From the NCBI RefSeq assembly GCF_000745855.1, contig NZ_JQKD01000027.1, positions 1 through 64,000 on the forward strand: a DNA stretch of 64,000 bases, given 5' to 3'. Numbering within the stretch: the stretch's first letter is position 1; each line of letters starts with the position of its first letter. The DNA comes from Xenophilus azovorans DSM 13620 (GTDB lineage Bacteria; Pseudomonadota; Gammaproteobacteria; Burkholderiales; Burkholderiaceae_C). Below are positions 1 through 8,416 of this stretch, piece after piece. Position numbers and translations under genes: made by a program. The notes under the pieces are model-generated. The model made no database searches, had not been told where the DNA came from, and saw nothing but the letters and a program-made list of their open reading frames with translations.

Positions 1-14
1 TCCAAAGTGTCCAT

Positions 15-40
15 GTGTCCACGCAAAAGTCCGTGGACAC
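15..40. repeat. Inverted repeat at the left edge, 9-bp perfect arms
   Basis: GTGTCCACG (15-23) and CGTGGACAC (32-40) form a perfect 9-bp stem with an 8-base loop. GTGTCCA also occurs at 7-13, just before the left arm, as a direct repeat. The stem lies about 27 bases beyond the stop of the minus-strand glycosidase, so it could end that transcript, but no T-tract follows it on that strand. It could equally be a regulator site for a gene to the left of the window. Confidence 0.55.
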
Positions 41-66
41 AAGCATCCTTGGCCGGCTATCGAACT

Positions 67-1179
67 TCAATGTGGGTTGGCCGGACGCATACGGCCATGG
101 AACCACTCGGTGAACCGCCAGCCGTCCCGCGCGTTCGCCTCGGCCAGCTGCTCCAGCGCCAACCAGGCGCGCTCGGCCAGGCCGAGCCGGGCCAGCGCCA
201 TCACCCAGAAGCCGCCGACGAAGGGCCACAGGCCGCCGTTGTGGTACTGGTGCGCCAGGTTCTGCTGGTGCCGGCCCATGTAGGCACGCCAGAGCGGGTG
301 GCTGGGCGCCATGGGGTGCAGCGTCACGCGCACCGGCCAGGGCTCGGCGGCGTGCGCGGCGTCGATGGCGCGCACGATGCGGTGCGCCATCGCCTCGTTC
401 GCCAGGCCGCCGATCAGCGCCAGCAGGTTGCCGAACACGTCGCCCTCGTCGCCGACGAAGGACAGGTTGACGAAGCTCAGGTACAGGCCGGGATCGCGCC
501 GGCCGCGCCGCGCGTAGTGGCGCAGCAGGCGGGCGCGGTGGTATTCGGGCAGGTCGCGCTGGAAGGGGTTGAACAGGTGGTTGAAGTGGTGGCGCGTCTC
601 GTCGGCATGGTCCAGGCCGAAGCGGCGCTTGACCTCGAACCACAGCGCGTTGGTGTAAAGCACGTAGCCCGAGCGCGGCATGATGTCGGCCCAGTCGCTG
701 GCCTCGTTCTGCTGCAGCAGGCGGAAGTGCTGGTGCTCCTGCGCCTGCAGCCAGCGGATGGCCAGCGCGGCCTCGCGCTCCCAGTGCTGCGCGCCGACGT
801 CGCCGTGGCGGCGCACGTGGTCCACCGCGATCAGCCACCACAGCGTGGCGTCGATGCAGCCGAGGTACCAGAAGTCGGCGTCCTGCCCTTCGGGGTCCAC
901 GTATTTCGGGATCTGGCCGTTGGCCGCCTGCTGCGCGGCCAGCGCGTCGAGGCTGGCGACGGCGCCGCGCTCCAGCGCCGGCACGCCGCTGCCGCACATC
1001 GCCATCACGCAGATGGCCGCGTCGCGCCCGAAGATGCGCGTGTAGCGGCGCGCCGCCGCGGCCTCGGTGCGGCTGGCCGCGAGGATGCCGTGCGGCGTGA
1101 GGTTGGCTTCGAGCAATGCGAGCGAGGCCTGCGTGGCTTCGTCGATGAGGGTGTTCGGAACAGGGTCGGTGGATGTCAT
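67..1179 (-). CDS. GH100-like glycosidase (neutral invertase / amylo-alpha-1,6-glucosidase-like), short C-terminus
   Basis: A 370-aa (alpha/alpha)6-barrel glycosidase of the GH100-like group, often annotated as glycogen debranching protein. Motifs in order are FGRD (50-53), NEASDWAD (158-165) with a likely catalytic Asp, YTNALW (175-180), HNGGLWPFVGGFW (about 312-324) and FTEWFHG near the end. The substrate cannot be read from the sequence; sucrose or alpha-glucans are family possibilities. There is no signal peptide, so it is cytoplasmic. As I know the family, FTEWFHG is followed by a conserved G-M-x-G-Q-S-W-N-A stretch and a last helix; here the protein stops eight residues after FTEWFHG. 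It is probably truncated or has a diverged end. The start ATG at 1179 fits family length at the N-terminus. Confidence 0.8.
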   Translation of the reverse strand: MTSTDPVPNTLIDEATQASLALLEANLTPHGILAASRTEAAAARRYTRIFGRDAAICVMAMCGSGVPALERGAVASLDALAAQQAANGQIPKYVDPEGQDADFWYLGCIDATLWWLIAVDHVRRHGDVGAQHWEREAALAIRWLQAQEHQHFRLLQQNEASDWADIMPRSGYVLYTNALWFEVKRRFGLDHADETRHHFNHLFNPFQRDLPEYHRARLLRHYARRGRRDPGLYLSFVNLSFVGDEGDVFGNLLALIGGLANEAMAHRIVRAIDAAHAAEPWPVRVTLHPMAPSHPLWRAYMGRHQQNLAHQYHNGGLWPFVGGFWVMALARLGLAERAWLALEQLAEANARDGWRFTEWFHGRMRPANPH

Positions 1180-1269
1180 GCAGCAAGGCGCGGCCGGCGC
1201 GCGCGGGCCGCATTGTCGTTGCGGCGGGCGCTATGCTGGCGAGCCCGCGACGCCCACCCGCTTGCACCC

Positions 1270-1644
1270 ATGCCTCAGCGATCCGTTCCTGCGCCACTGC
1301 TGGCCTGTCTCGCCGCGGCAGCCCTCGCCGCCGGCTGCGCCGGCACCACGCCGGCCGTCCGTGCCGACGCCCCGGCCGAGGCGGAACACCGCCCCAGCGC
1401 GCCCTACCCCGCGGCGTCGATCCAGGCCAGGGAGCAGGGCCGCGTGGTGGTGCGGGTGCTCACCGGCCCCGACGGGCGCCCGCGCGAGGCGCAACTGCAC
1501 CAGACCAGCGGCTTCGCCCGACTCGACCGCGCGGCGCTGGAGACGGTCATGCAATGGCGCTTCCGCCCCACCCCGGGCGCCGAGGCTGTGTGGCGCGAGG
1601 TGCCGTTCACCTTCGGCATCGTCGGCGGCGGGGCGGTGCCGTGA
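1270..1644 (+). CDS. TonB C-terminal-like lipoprotein
   Basis: A 124-aa protein with a signal peptide ending in a lipobox (LAAGC, lipidated Cys23). Residues about 45-120 resemble the TonB C-terminal (TonB_C) fold: YPAASIQAREQG, then a VVVRVLTGPDGRP strand, and near the end an ALETVMQWRFRP segment, as in energy-transducing TonB family repeats. Without the transmembrane and Pro-rich parts of true TonB it is probably a periplasmic lipoprotein that uses the fold structurally. I chose the ATG at 1270 because it begins the signal peptide; the frame is open far upstream but that part is antisense to the glycosidase. It faces the DUF3014 gene, with the two stops 10 bases apart. Confidence 0.75.
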   Translation: MPQRSVPAPLLACLAAAALAAGCAGTTPAVRADAPAEAEHRPSAPYPAASIQAREQGRVVVRVLTGPDGRPREAQLHQTSGFARLDRAALETVMQWRFRPTPGAEAVWREVPFTFGIVGGGAVP

Positions 1645-1654
1645 GGCGCCGACC

Positions 1655-2566
1655 TCAGGGCCGGGCGCCCTGCGCGCCGCTGCCCACCTTGGCGGTGGCC
1701 ACGTGCCCGCGCAGCTCGCGCAGCTTGGCCTTCAGGCGCCGCTCGTTCACCAGCCCGACGCGCATCATCGCCTTCTGCCCGGCCGAGAGCGATTCGAGCT
1801 TCGGGTCGGCGTATTCGTAGCGCACCCAGGGCTTCTCGCTGGGCACCTCGCCCTTGACCTCCACCACGCGGATGGCCACCGGCTCGGCCGGCTCGGGCGC
1901 GGCCAGCAGGTGGTCGATCACGGCCACCAGCCGGTCGTTGAAGTACTTGCCGGGGTAGCCCAGCTCCTCGTAGGCCTGCTGGAACAGCGGGTACAGCCGC
2001 GCATAGAGGGCCGCCGCCTTGCCGGCGTCCACGCCCTCGGCGAACAGCACGAAGGGCGTGTAGCGCGCGCCGTTGTCGGGTGCGACGGTGCGCTGCTCGC
2101 CCTCGCCCGCCAGCGCGAAGCGCCCCGGCGTGGGCCGCGCCGGCCAGGCCTGCACCGGCGCATGCTCGCGCGGCAGGTTGTCCACCGTGGCGACGAAGCG
2201 GCGCGCGAAGCCCTCGGTCTGCAGGAAGGTGCCGACGCTCTTCGCGCCCAGCAGGCCGTCCAGCGCGGAGCGCACGCGCGCGTCGGCATCGGCCAGTGCG
2301 GGCAGGTCGGCGTCGGGCTGGGCGATCTCGTCGACCTGATTCTGCGGCTCGGTCGAGGCGGCGGGCGGCGTGGCGGGGGGCGCGTCGGGCGTGGCCTCCG
2401 GCGGCGGCTGCACGGCGGCGGCCGGCGGCGCGGCGCCTTCTGCCTCGCGCTGCTGCCACCAGCGCCAGCCGAACCAGCCCGCGGCCAGCAGCACGATCAG
2501 CACCAGGGCATAGAGGCCGACGGGGTGCCCGGCGCGGGGGCGGAAGTCGGGTTCGCGGTCAGTCAT
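1655..2566 (-). CDS. DUF3014 domain-containing membrane-anchored protein
   Basis: A 303-aa protein with a short cytoplasmic start, one transmembrane segment (about 18-36, VGLYALVLIVLLAAGWFGW) and a Pro/Ala-rich linker (about 45-75). The conserved DUF3014 region follows: it begins LPALADADARVRSALDGLLG and contains RRFVATVDNLPRE and YTPFVLFAEGVD. The family has no known activity. The topology suggests the main domain is periplasmic. The end is convergent with the TonB-like lipoprotein gene, with TGAGG (1642-1646) and CCTCA (1653-1657) forming a tiny hairpin over both stops. Confidence 0.8.
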   Translation of the reverse strand: MTDREPDFRPRAGHPVGLYALVLIVLLAAGWFGWRWWQQREAEGAAPPAAAVQPPPEATPDAPPATPPAASTEPQNQVDEIAQPDADLPALADADARVRSALDGLLGAKSVGTFLQTEGFARRFVATVDNLPREHAPVQAWPARPTPGRFALAGEGEQRTVAPDNGARYTPFVLFAEGVDAGKAAALYARLYPLFQQAYEELGYPGKYFNDRLVAVIDHLLAAPEPAEPVAIRVVEVKGEVPSEKPWVRYEYADPKLESLSAGQKAMMRVGLVNERRLKAKLRELRGHVATAKVGSGAQGARP

Positions 2567-2655
2567 CCGGGCGGTTCCTTTCGTGCTCGAGCAAAAAGCC
2601 TCTCATTGGAGCGCGTGTGCGCCGGAGGTTCCGTAACGGGCTGTGAGCCGGCGCC

Positions 2656-3723
2656 TCAGCCGGCCCGGCCGAAGCCCCGGACCAGCGCCCGCACCAGCTC
2701 GGCCGCGGGCACCTCGCGGCAGCCGGTGGCGTTCTGGCCGGACCACAGCGGCGAGAAGTCGCCGCTGCCCTGCGCTTCGGCCTTGGCGCGCAGCGGCGCG
2801 ATGGCGGCGGTGGCGAGCGGGAATTCGGGCGCGGCGGCACTCATCGGGCCGGCCTCGCGCAGCAGCCGGTTGACGATGCCGCGCGCCGCACGGCCGGTGA
2901 ACAGGTTGGTCAGCGCCGTGTGGCGCGCCGCCTCGGACTTCAGCGCCGCCCGGTGCAGCGGCGTGGTGGTCGCTTCGTCGCACAGCAGCCAGGCGGTGCC
3001 CACCTGCACGCCGGCGGCGCCCAGCGCCATCGCGGCGGCCACGCCCTGCGCATCGGCGATGCCGCCGGCGGCGATGACCGGCACGCGCAGTTGCGCCACA
3101 AGTTGCGGCAGCAGCGCGAACAGGCCCGGCTGGCGCGTGAGGTCGTGCGAGAGGAAGTGGCCGCGGTGCCCGCCGGCCTCCAGCCCCTGGGCGATGACCG
3201 CGTCGGCGCCGTGCGCCTGCAGCCACAGGCCCTCCTCCACCGTGGTGGCCGAGGCCAGCACCACCGCGCCCCAGGCCTTCACCCGCGCCAGCAGATCGGG
3301 CGCGGGCAGGCCGAAATGGAAGCTCACCACGCGCGGGCGGAACTCGGCCAGCACCTCGGCCGCCTCCGTGCTGAAGGGGTTGCGCCCCGGCCCGGCGGGG
3401 ATGGCGGCCGGGTCGATGCCGAACTCGCGCAGGAAGGGCGCCAGCGCCTCGCGCCAGGCCGCCTCGCGCGCGGCGTCGGGCACCGGCGCCTGGTGGCAGA
3501 AGAAGTTGACGTTGTAGGGCCGCTCGCCCAGCGCGTCGCGCAGCGCCGCCAGTTCGCTGCGCATCGCCTCCGTCGACAGCATCGCGCACGGCAGCGAGCC
3601 GAGCGCACCGGCGCCGCTCACGGCGATGGCCAGGCGGCTGCCCTGCACGCCGGCCATCGGCGCCTGCACGAGCGGGAATTCGGTGCCCAGCAGGGCTGCA
3701 AGGGACGAGGAAGAAGAAAGCAT
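2656..3723 (-). CDS. Nitronate monooxygenase family FMN enzyme
   Basis: A 355-aa TIM-barrel flavoprotein of the nitronate monooxygenase (2-nitropropane dioxygenase) family, which oxidises alkyl nitronates using FMN and O2. It shows FPLVQAPMAGV near the N-terminus, the phosphate-loop-like VIAAGGIADAQGVAAAMALGAAGVQVGTAWLL and the AVIAQGLEAGGHRG segment with the family's active-site His region. The start at 3723 begins MLSSSSSLAALLG, directly before the barrel; longer in-frame extensions upstream do not look like protein. A second, distinct family member lies at 7329-8303, so the substrates probably differ. Related oxidases such as enoyl-ACP reductase FabK share this fold and cannot be fully ruled out. 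Confidence 0.85.
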   Translation of the reverse strand: MLSSSSSLAALLGTEFPLVQAPMAGVQGSRLAIAVSGAGALGSLPCAMLSTEAMRSELAALRDALGERPYNVNFFCHQAPVPDAAREAAWREALAPFLREFGIDPAAIPAGPGRNPFSTEAAEVLAEFRPRVVSFHFGLPAPDLLARVKAWGAVVLASATTVEEGLWLQAHGADAVIAQGLEAGGHRGHFLSHDLTRQPGLFALLPQLVAQLRVPVIAAGGIADAQGVAAAMALGAAGVQVGTAWLLCDEATTTPLHRAALKSEAARHTALTNLFTGRAARGIVNRLLREAGPMSAAAPEFPLATAAIAPLRAKAEAQGSGDFSPLWSGQNATGCREVPAAELVRALVRGFGRAG

Positions 3724-3896
3724 GCGTGTCGGTTCCTGGCGGCGGACGAAGGGCGCGGCCTGCACCACGATTGTGCGACCTGCCGCGCAGGCCGGTTCGC
3801 GCCGCGGTCCGACAACCCCATGCGCGTATCGCTGGCAGGCTGTGGGAACTCGCGCGCCGAACGCAGGTCGTTCTCTCTCACCCCGGAGCCCTCTTC

Positions 3897-5105
3897 TTGC
3901 CCTCGCCAGCCACGCCCGCCGCACTGCCCGCCGCCCGCCGCTACCACGAGATCGATGCCGCCCGCGGCCTGATGCTCGTGCTGATGACGCTCACGCACGT
4001 GCCGACGATGCTCACCGACCCGGTCGGCCAGCCCTTCGGCTTCGTCTCGGCGGCAGAGGGCTTCGTGCTGCTGTCGGCCTTCGTCTGCGGGCTGGTGTAC
4101 GGCCGCATCGGCTACGCGAAGGGGGTCGATGCGATGCAGCAGGCCTTCTGGCGCCGCGCCGTCACGCTCTACATGAGCCAGGCGGCGCTGCTGCTCTTCC
4201 TGTTCACCGTCATCACCGCGCTCGCGCTCAAGGTGCATCTGCAGTCGCCGGGCGCGCGGGAGCTGATCCTCTACTACCTGGCCCATCCGCGCGAGGCCTT
4301 CGCCTTCGCGCTGGCGCTGGTGTACCAGCCTGCCCTGCTGGACATCCTGCCGATGTACATCCTTTTCATGCTGATGAGCCCGTGGGTGATGGCCTGGGCC
4401 TTCCGCCACGGCTGGCGGCTGCCGCTGGCGCTGTCGGCGCTGGGCTGGCTGGCGGCGCAGCTGGACGCCACGCCCTGGCTGTACGCCACCGTGATGCAGG
4501 GCTGGCTGAAAGTGCCGGTGCCGTACGCGGAGACGGGCTCCTTCGACACCCTGGCCTGGCAGGCGCTGTGGTTCGGCGGCCTGGCGCTGGGCGCGGGCCG
4601 CTCGGCGCCCGGCGCGCGGCCGATCGCGCTGCCGGCGCCGTGGGTGCGGACAGCGGTGGCGGTGGCCGCGGCCGGCCTGTTGTGGCGCCACCTCGGGCCC
4701 GGCGGACAGGCGCCCTTTGCCGACCACCACGCGCTGAACACGCTGCTGTTCGACAAGTGGCGCCTGGCGCCGCTGCGCGTGCTGGACCTGGTGGCCATCG
4801 GCATCGTCGCCCTGCACTACGGTCCGGCCTGGCTGGCGCGGCTGCCGCGCATGACCTGGCTGGAGACGATGGGCTCGGCCTCGCTGTCGGTCTTCTGCAC
4901 GCACCTGGTGGCGGTGCTGCTGGTGCAGGCGCTGTGGGGCGGCGACCACCACGTGCGTCCCTGGTGGGGCGACGTGCTGATGCTGGCCGCGGTGTTCGGC
5001 GCGATGTACGCGGTGGCGTGGGCGGTGCAGCGGCACGAGCGGCGCAGCGGCAAGCGCCGCGGCACCTGCCCCACGCCGCGGCACGCGCCAGCGGCCGGGC
5101 ACTGA
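3897..5105 (+). CDS. OpgC-like polytopic membrane acyltransferase
   Basis: A 402-aa integral membrane protein with about ten hydrophobic segments, matching the OpgC family, which succinylates osmoregulated periplasmic glucans. The typical opening is present: RRYHEIDAARGLMLVLMTLTHVP, followed by FVSAAEGFVLLSAFVCG. The start is inferred as TTG at 3897, because a GGAG Shine-Dalgarno (3885-3888) sits at the right distance and no ATG precedes the conserved opening. The glucan synthesis genes opgG/opgH are not nearby, so the true substrate may differ; many homologues are annotated only as OpgC domain proteins. It converges with the acyl-CoA ligase gene, with 12 bases between the stops. Confidence 0.82.
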   Translation: MPSPATPAALPAARRYHEIDAARGLMLVLMTLTHVPTMLTDPVGQPFGFVSAAEGFVLLSAFVCGLVYGRIGYAKGVDAMQQAFWRRAVTLYMSQAALLLFLFTVITALALKVHLQSPGARELILYYLAHPREAFAFALALVYQPALLDILPMYILFMLMSPWVMAWAFRHGWRLPLALSALGWLAAQLDATPWLYATVMQGWLKVPVPYAETGSFDTLAWQALWFGGLALGAGRSAPGARPIALPAPWVRTAVAVAAAGLLWRHLGPGGQAPFADHHALNTLLFDKWRLAPLRVLDLVAIGIVALHYGPAWLARLPRMTWLETMGSASLSVFCTHLVAVLLVQALWGGDHHVRPWWGDVLMLAAVFGAMYAVAWAVQRHERRSGKRRGTCPTPRHAPAAGH

Positions 5106-5117
5106 GGCCGCGGCCGC

Positions 5118-6839
5118 TCAGGCCTTCTGCTGCGCCTCTTCCGCCTCCTGCAGCAGCCGCCACATGACCTTGCCGCTGCCGCTCTTGGGCAGCGCGTCGG
5201 CGAACTGCACCTGGCGCGGCACCTTGTAGGCCGCCATGTTCTCGCGGCACCAGGCGACGATGTCCTCGGCCGTGGTGTCCTTGTGGGTGGGGCGCAGCAC
5301 CACCACCGCCTTCACCGACTCGCCGCGGTAGGCGTCCCTGGTCGAGATGACGCAGGCCTCCTGGATCGCCGGGTGCCGGAACATCAGCAGCTCCACCTCC
5401 GCCGGCCAGACCTTGAAGCCGCTGGCGTTGATCATGCGCTTGAGGCGGTCGGTGATGAAGAAGTAGCCGTCCTCGTCCATCCGGCCCATGTCGCCGGAGC
5501 GGAAGAAGCGCTTGCCCTCGAACTCGATGAAGGCGGCGTCGGTCGCGTCGGGCCGCTTCCAGTAGCCCTGGAAGACCTGCGGTCCGTGGATGATGATCTC
5601 GCCCGACTCGCCCACCGGCAGCTCCTGCAGCGTCTCCGGGTCCACCACGCGCGCGTCGACGCTCATGAAGGGCATGCCCAGGCACTGCTGCTTGGGGTGG
5701 TCGGGCGGGTTGCTGTGCGAGGGCGCCGCCGTCTCGGTGAGGCCGTAGCCCTCCTGGTAGGCCAGGCCGAACTCCTCCAGCAGCCGCTGCGCCACCGCCT
5801 GCGGCATGGCCGCCCCGCCGCCGCCGATGTAGATCAGGCTGGACAGGTCGTAGTCCTTGAAGTTGGGGCTGGCCATCAGGTCGATGACCATGGTGGGGAT
5901 GTTGGTCCAGCTCGTGACCTTCCACTTCGAGATCAGGTGGCCGGCCACGTCGCGGTCCCAGCGCGGCATGAGCACCAGCGTGGCGCCGGCGAGGATGGCC
6001 GTGTGCATCATGCTCACGATGCCGGTGATGTGGAACATCGGCACCACCGCCAGCACCACCGTCTCGGCGCTGGCGCAGCCCCACATCTGGCCCGCCACCG
6101 CGTTGTGCATCAGGCTGGAGTGGTGGTGGATGCAGCCCTTGGGCAGCCCGGTGGTGCCGCTGGTGTAGGGCAGCAGCGCCATGTCGTCGGCGCCGGCGGT
6201 GTGCTCGGGCGGCGGCGCGTTGCGCGCGATCAGCTCGGCCCAGGCGTGGACCTCGCCGCCGTCGAGCTGCGGCAGGGGCCGCGTGGGGAGCAGCCAGTCG
6301 CGCCAGGCCGGCGCCATCGCGGGCGTGTCGGCCGCGGCGGCGTCGAAGGCGTCGGTGAACTGGCTGACCACCAGGTGCGCCAGGCGCTCGCCCGGCGGCA
6401 GCGCGCCGCTGGCCTTGGCCAGCTCGGGCGCCAGGTCGGCGGTGGTGATGGCGACCTTCGCGTCCGGGTCGCTGATGTAGTGCTTCAGTTCCTCGGCCCG
6501 GTTCATCGGGTTGACCGGCACCACCACCGCGTTGGCGCGCAGGATGGCGAAATGCGCGGCCACGAGCTGCGGCGTGTTCTGCATGTCCAGCAGCACGCGG
6601 TCGCCGCGCTGCACGCCCAGCGCATGCAGCGCGCCGGCCAGCGCATCGACCTGGGCCGCCAGCTCGCGGTAGGTGGTCACGCGGTCGAAGTACACCAGCG
6701 CCGGCTTGTCCGGGTAGCGCTCGGCGGAGGTCTTCAGGTTGTGCCACAGCGAGGTGGCGGGCAGCGTGATCTGGTAGGGCAGGCGCTTGGGCCAGAAGCG
6801 GTGATGGGGGCGTTCCTGGATCTCGGCAGGGATGGGCAT
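5118..6839 (-). CDS. AMP-forming long-chain fatty-acid/acyl-CoA ligase
   Basis: A 573-aa ANL-superfamily adenylate-forming ligase that activates a carboxylic acid with ATP and CoA. It has the P-loop-like MALLPYTSGTTGLPKGC, the A5 motif (QEGYGLTETA), the A7/A8 hinge (FFRSGDMGRMDEDGYFFITDR, then KRMINASGFKVWPAEVE) and the C-terminal LPKSGSGKVMWR carrying the catalytic Lys. Length and order are normal for FadD-like ligases. Acyl length cannot be read from the sequence. The start ATG at 6839 precedes MPIPAEIQERPHHRFWPKR, typical of this subgroup. A perfect 20-bp palindrome (6913-6932) lies just upstream and may control it. Confidence 0.92.
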   Translation of the reverse strand: MPIPAEIQERPHHRFWPKRLPYQITLPATSLWHNLKTSAERYPDKPALVYFDRVTTYRELAAQVDALAGALHALGVQRGDRVLLDMQNTPQLVAAHFAILRANAVVVPVNPMNRAEELKHYISDPDAKVAITTADLAPELAKASGALPPGERLAHLVVSQFTDAFDAAAADTPAMAPAWRDWLLPTRPLPQLDGGEVHAWAELIARNAPPPEHTAGADDMALLPYTSGTTGLPKGCIHHHSSLMHNAVAGQMWGCASAETVVLAVVPMFHITGIVSMMHTAILAGATLVLMPRWDRDVAGHLISKWKVTSWTNIPTMVIDLMASPNFKDYDLSSLIYIGGGGAAMPQAVAQRLLEEFGLAYQEGYGLTETAAPSHSNPPDHPKQQCLGMPFMSVDARVVDPETLQELPVGESGEIIIHGPQVFQGYWKRPDATDAAFIEFEGKRFFRSGDMGRMDEDGYFFITDRLKRMINASGFKVWPAEVELLMFRHPAIQEACVISTRDAYRGESVKAVVVLRPTHKDTTAEDIVAWCRENMAAYKVPRQVQFADALPKSGSGKVMWRLLQEAEEAQQKA

Positions 6840-6912
6840 TGCGGGCGGTCTCCGTGAAGACGCCGAGCGTACGCCGAGGGCCCGTCGCGGGGCATGCGGG
6901 GAAGCCCCGCCG

Positions 6913-6932
6913 GGCGTCACCTGGGTGACGCC
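6913..6932. promoter_or_regulatory. Perfect 20-bp palindrome between divergent genes, likely operator
   Basis: GGCGTCACC-TG-GGTGACGCC is a perfect 9-2-9 palindrome in the 193-bp region between the acyl-CoA ligase (minus) and a small hydrophilic protein (plus). A second dyad, GCGGGG-AAG-CCCCGC, sits beside it at 6896-6910. The shape fits a dimeric repressor such as a TetR or GntR member, families that often control acyl-CoA ligases. No regulator gene is adjacent, so the binding protein is unknown. Confidence 0.5.
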
Positions 6933-7032
6933 GAACGCCCGCCGGACGGCCTACGCCTGCGGTCCGCGCCGTCCTACCTGTGCGCGGCAGCGCCCGCGCC
7001 ACCATGGTGGCGAACGCCAAGGAAGCGCCGCG

Positions 7033-7308
7033 ATGAGCCCCACCAACACCTCGCCACCCGGCGGAAACCCGCCGCCCGACGACCGGGGCAGGACGAAGGT
7101 CGAGCAGCAGTCCGGAGAAGGGACGCAGCGGGCCCCGCGCCTGCCGCACGAACGCGACCAGTCCAGCGACAGCCAGCAGATGCGCGACGGGCGGCCGTCC
7201 ACGAAGGGCCGGCGTGCGCTGGAAGATGTCGAGCGCGGCGTCGTCGACACCGACCTCGGCCCGCCGCTGGAGCGTGCCCGGCGGAACATGGGCGGCGACA
7301 AGCGCTGA
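7033..7308 (+). CDS. Small hydrophilic hypothetical protein (91 aa)
   Basis: The 91-residue product has no hydrophobic stretch and is dominated by Pro, Gly, Asp, Glu, Arg and Gln (PPGGNPPPDDRGRTKVEQQ near the start), so it looks intrinsically disordered. The start ATG at 7033 is preceded by AAGGAAG at a usable distance. I do not recognise the family. Composition recalls small stress-induced hydrophilic proteins, but there is no repeat or motif that proves it. It ends against the nitronate monooxygenase gene with a hairpin covering the junction. Confidence 0.55.
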   Translation: MSPTNTSPPGGNPPPDDRGRTKVEQQSGEGTQRAPRLPHERDQSSDSQQMRDGRPSTKGRRALEDVERGVVDTDLGPPLERARRNMGGDKR

Positions 7309-7309
7309 G

Positions 7310-7335
7310 CGGCTGAGCGCCCGCGGCCTCAGCCG
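7310..7335. terminator. Hairpin over convergent stop codons
   Basis: CGGCTGAG (7310-7317) and CTCAGCCG (7328-7335) are perfect 8-bp arms around a 10-base GC-rich loop. The right arm covers the stop of the minus-strand nitronate monooxygenase, and the left arm begins one base after the stop of the 91-aa gene. It could serve both transcripts, but there is no T-tract on either side. Confidence 0.4.
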
Positions 7336-8303
7336 AGGAAGCCTTCCAGCCGCTGGCGGATGATGGCCTCGGCCTCGGCCATGATGCGGTCGACCAGCTC
7401 CCTCACGGTGGGCACGTCGCGGATCAGCCCGGCCACCATGCCGCAGCTCCAGGCCCCGGCCTCCATGTGGCCCTCGCCCATCACCTTGGGGTAGATGCCG
7501 GCCACCTGCTCGAAGATGTCCTCGATCTTCAGCGCGGCGCCCTTCTCGCGCTCGATCTCCAGCAGCCGCTCGACGCCGGCGTTGTTCAGCACGCGCTCGG
7601 TGTTGCGCAGGCCGCGCATGATCAGGCGCGTGTCCAGCTCGGACGCGGCGACGATCGCCTGCTTCACGTTCTCGTGCACCGGTGCCTCCTTGGTGGCGAT
7701 GAAGCGGGTGCCCATGTTCATGCCCTCGGCGCCCAGCGCCAGCGCCGCCACCAGGCTGCGGCCGTCGGCCATGCCGCCGGAGGCGACGAAGGGGATCTTC
7801 AATTCCTCGGCCGCGCGCGGCAGCAGGATGAAGTTGGGCACGTCGTCCTCGCCCGGGTGGCCGCCGCACTCGAAGCCGTCGACGCTCACCGCGTCGCAGC
7901 CGATGCGCTCGGCCTTGAGCGAGTGGCGCACCGAGGTGCACTTGTGGATCACCTTGATGCCGGCCGCCTTGAGCTGCGGCATGTGCTCCTCGGGGCTGCG
8001 GCCGGCGGTCTCCACGGCCTTGACGCCGCCCTCGATGATGGCCGCGATGTACTCCGGGTACGGCGGCTTGGCGAAGGTGGGTAGGAAGGTGAGGTTCACG
8101 CCGAAGGGCTTGTCCGTCATCTCTCGGCAGCGCGCGATCTCGCGGGCCAGCAGCTCGGGCGTCTTCTGCGTCAGCCCGGTGATGATGCCCAGCCCGCCGG
8201 CGTTGGAGACGGCCGCGGCCAGCTCGGCATAGCCGACGTGGTGCATGCCGCCCTGGATGATGGGGTGCTGGATGCCGAAGAGTTCGGTGATGCGGGTTTT
8301 CAA
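7329..8303 (-). CDS. Nitronate monooxygenase family FMN enzyme
   Basis: A 324-aa FMN-dependent TIM-barrel enzyme of the nitronate monooxygenase family. It begins KTRITELFGIQHPIIQGGM, then NAGGLGIITGLTQ, FGVNLTF, the CDAVSVDGFECGGHPGED stretch holding the family's catalytic-His region, and FVASGGMADGRSLVAALALG for FMN phosphate binding. The start is a TTG at 8303: it begins the conserved opening and has GGGAG seven bases upstream, while no ATG fits. Compared with the copy at 2656-3723 it is more like the typical bacterial class, in which nitronate detoxification is proposed but natural substrates are often unknown. Confidence 0.86.
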   Translation of the reverse strand: MKTRITELFGIQHPIIQGGMHHVGYAELAAAVSNAGGLGIITGLTQKTPELLAREIARCREMTDKPFGVNLTFLPTFAKPPYPEYIAAIIEGGVKAVETAGRSPEEHMPQLKAAGIKVIHKCTSVRHSLKAERIGCDAVSVDGFECGGHPGEDDVPNFILLPRAAEELKIPFVASGGMADGRSLVAALALGAEGMNMGTRFIATKEAPVHENVKQAIVAASELDTRLIMRGLRNTERVLNNAGVERLLEIEREKGAALKIEDIFEQVAGIYPKVMGEGHMEAGAWSCGMVAGLIRDVPTVRELVDRIMAEAEAIIRQRLEGFLG

Positions 8304-8416
8304 GCGGTGTCTCCCGAGGGTGGGGGTTGAGCAAACCCGCCGATCATCGCCACGACGGGGCGGGGCGCGCTGCCACGCTGGCGACAAGGCAGCCGGCGGG
8401 CGGTGCGCGGGCCGCG

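Noticed and set aside
7033-7308. Possible anti-repressor or phage origin for the 91-aa protein
   Set aside because: Base composition equals that of the neighbours and no phage-like gene is near.
4366-8334. Very long open frame on the minus strand (about 1300 codons), antisense to or shifted from the ligase and monooxygenase genes
   Set aside because: Its translation is dominated by Arg, Ala, Gly and Pro, as expected from the wrong frame of high-GC DNA; real families with motifs fill the same DNA in other frames.
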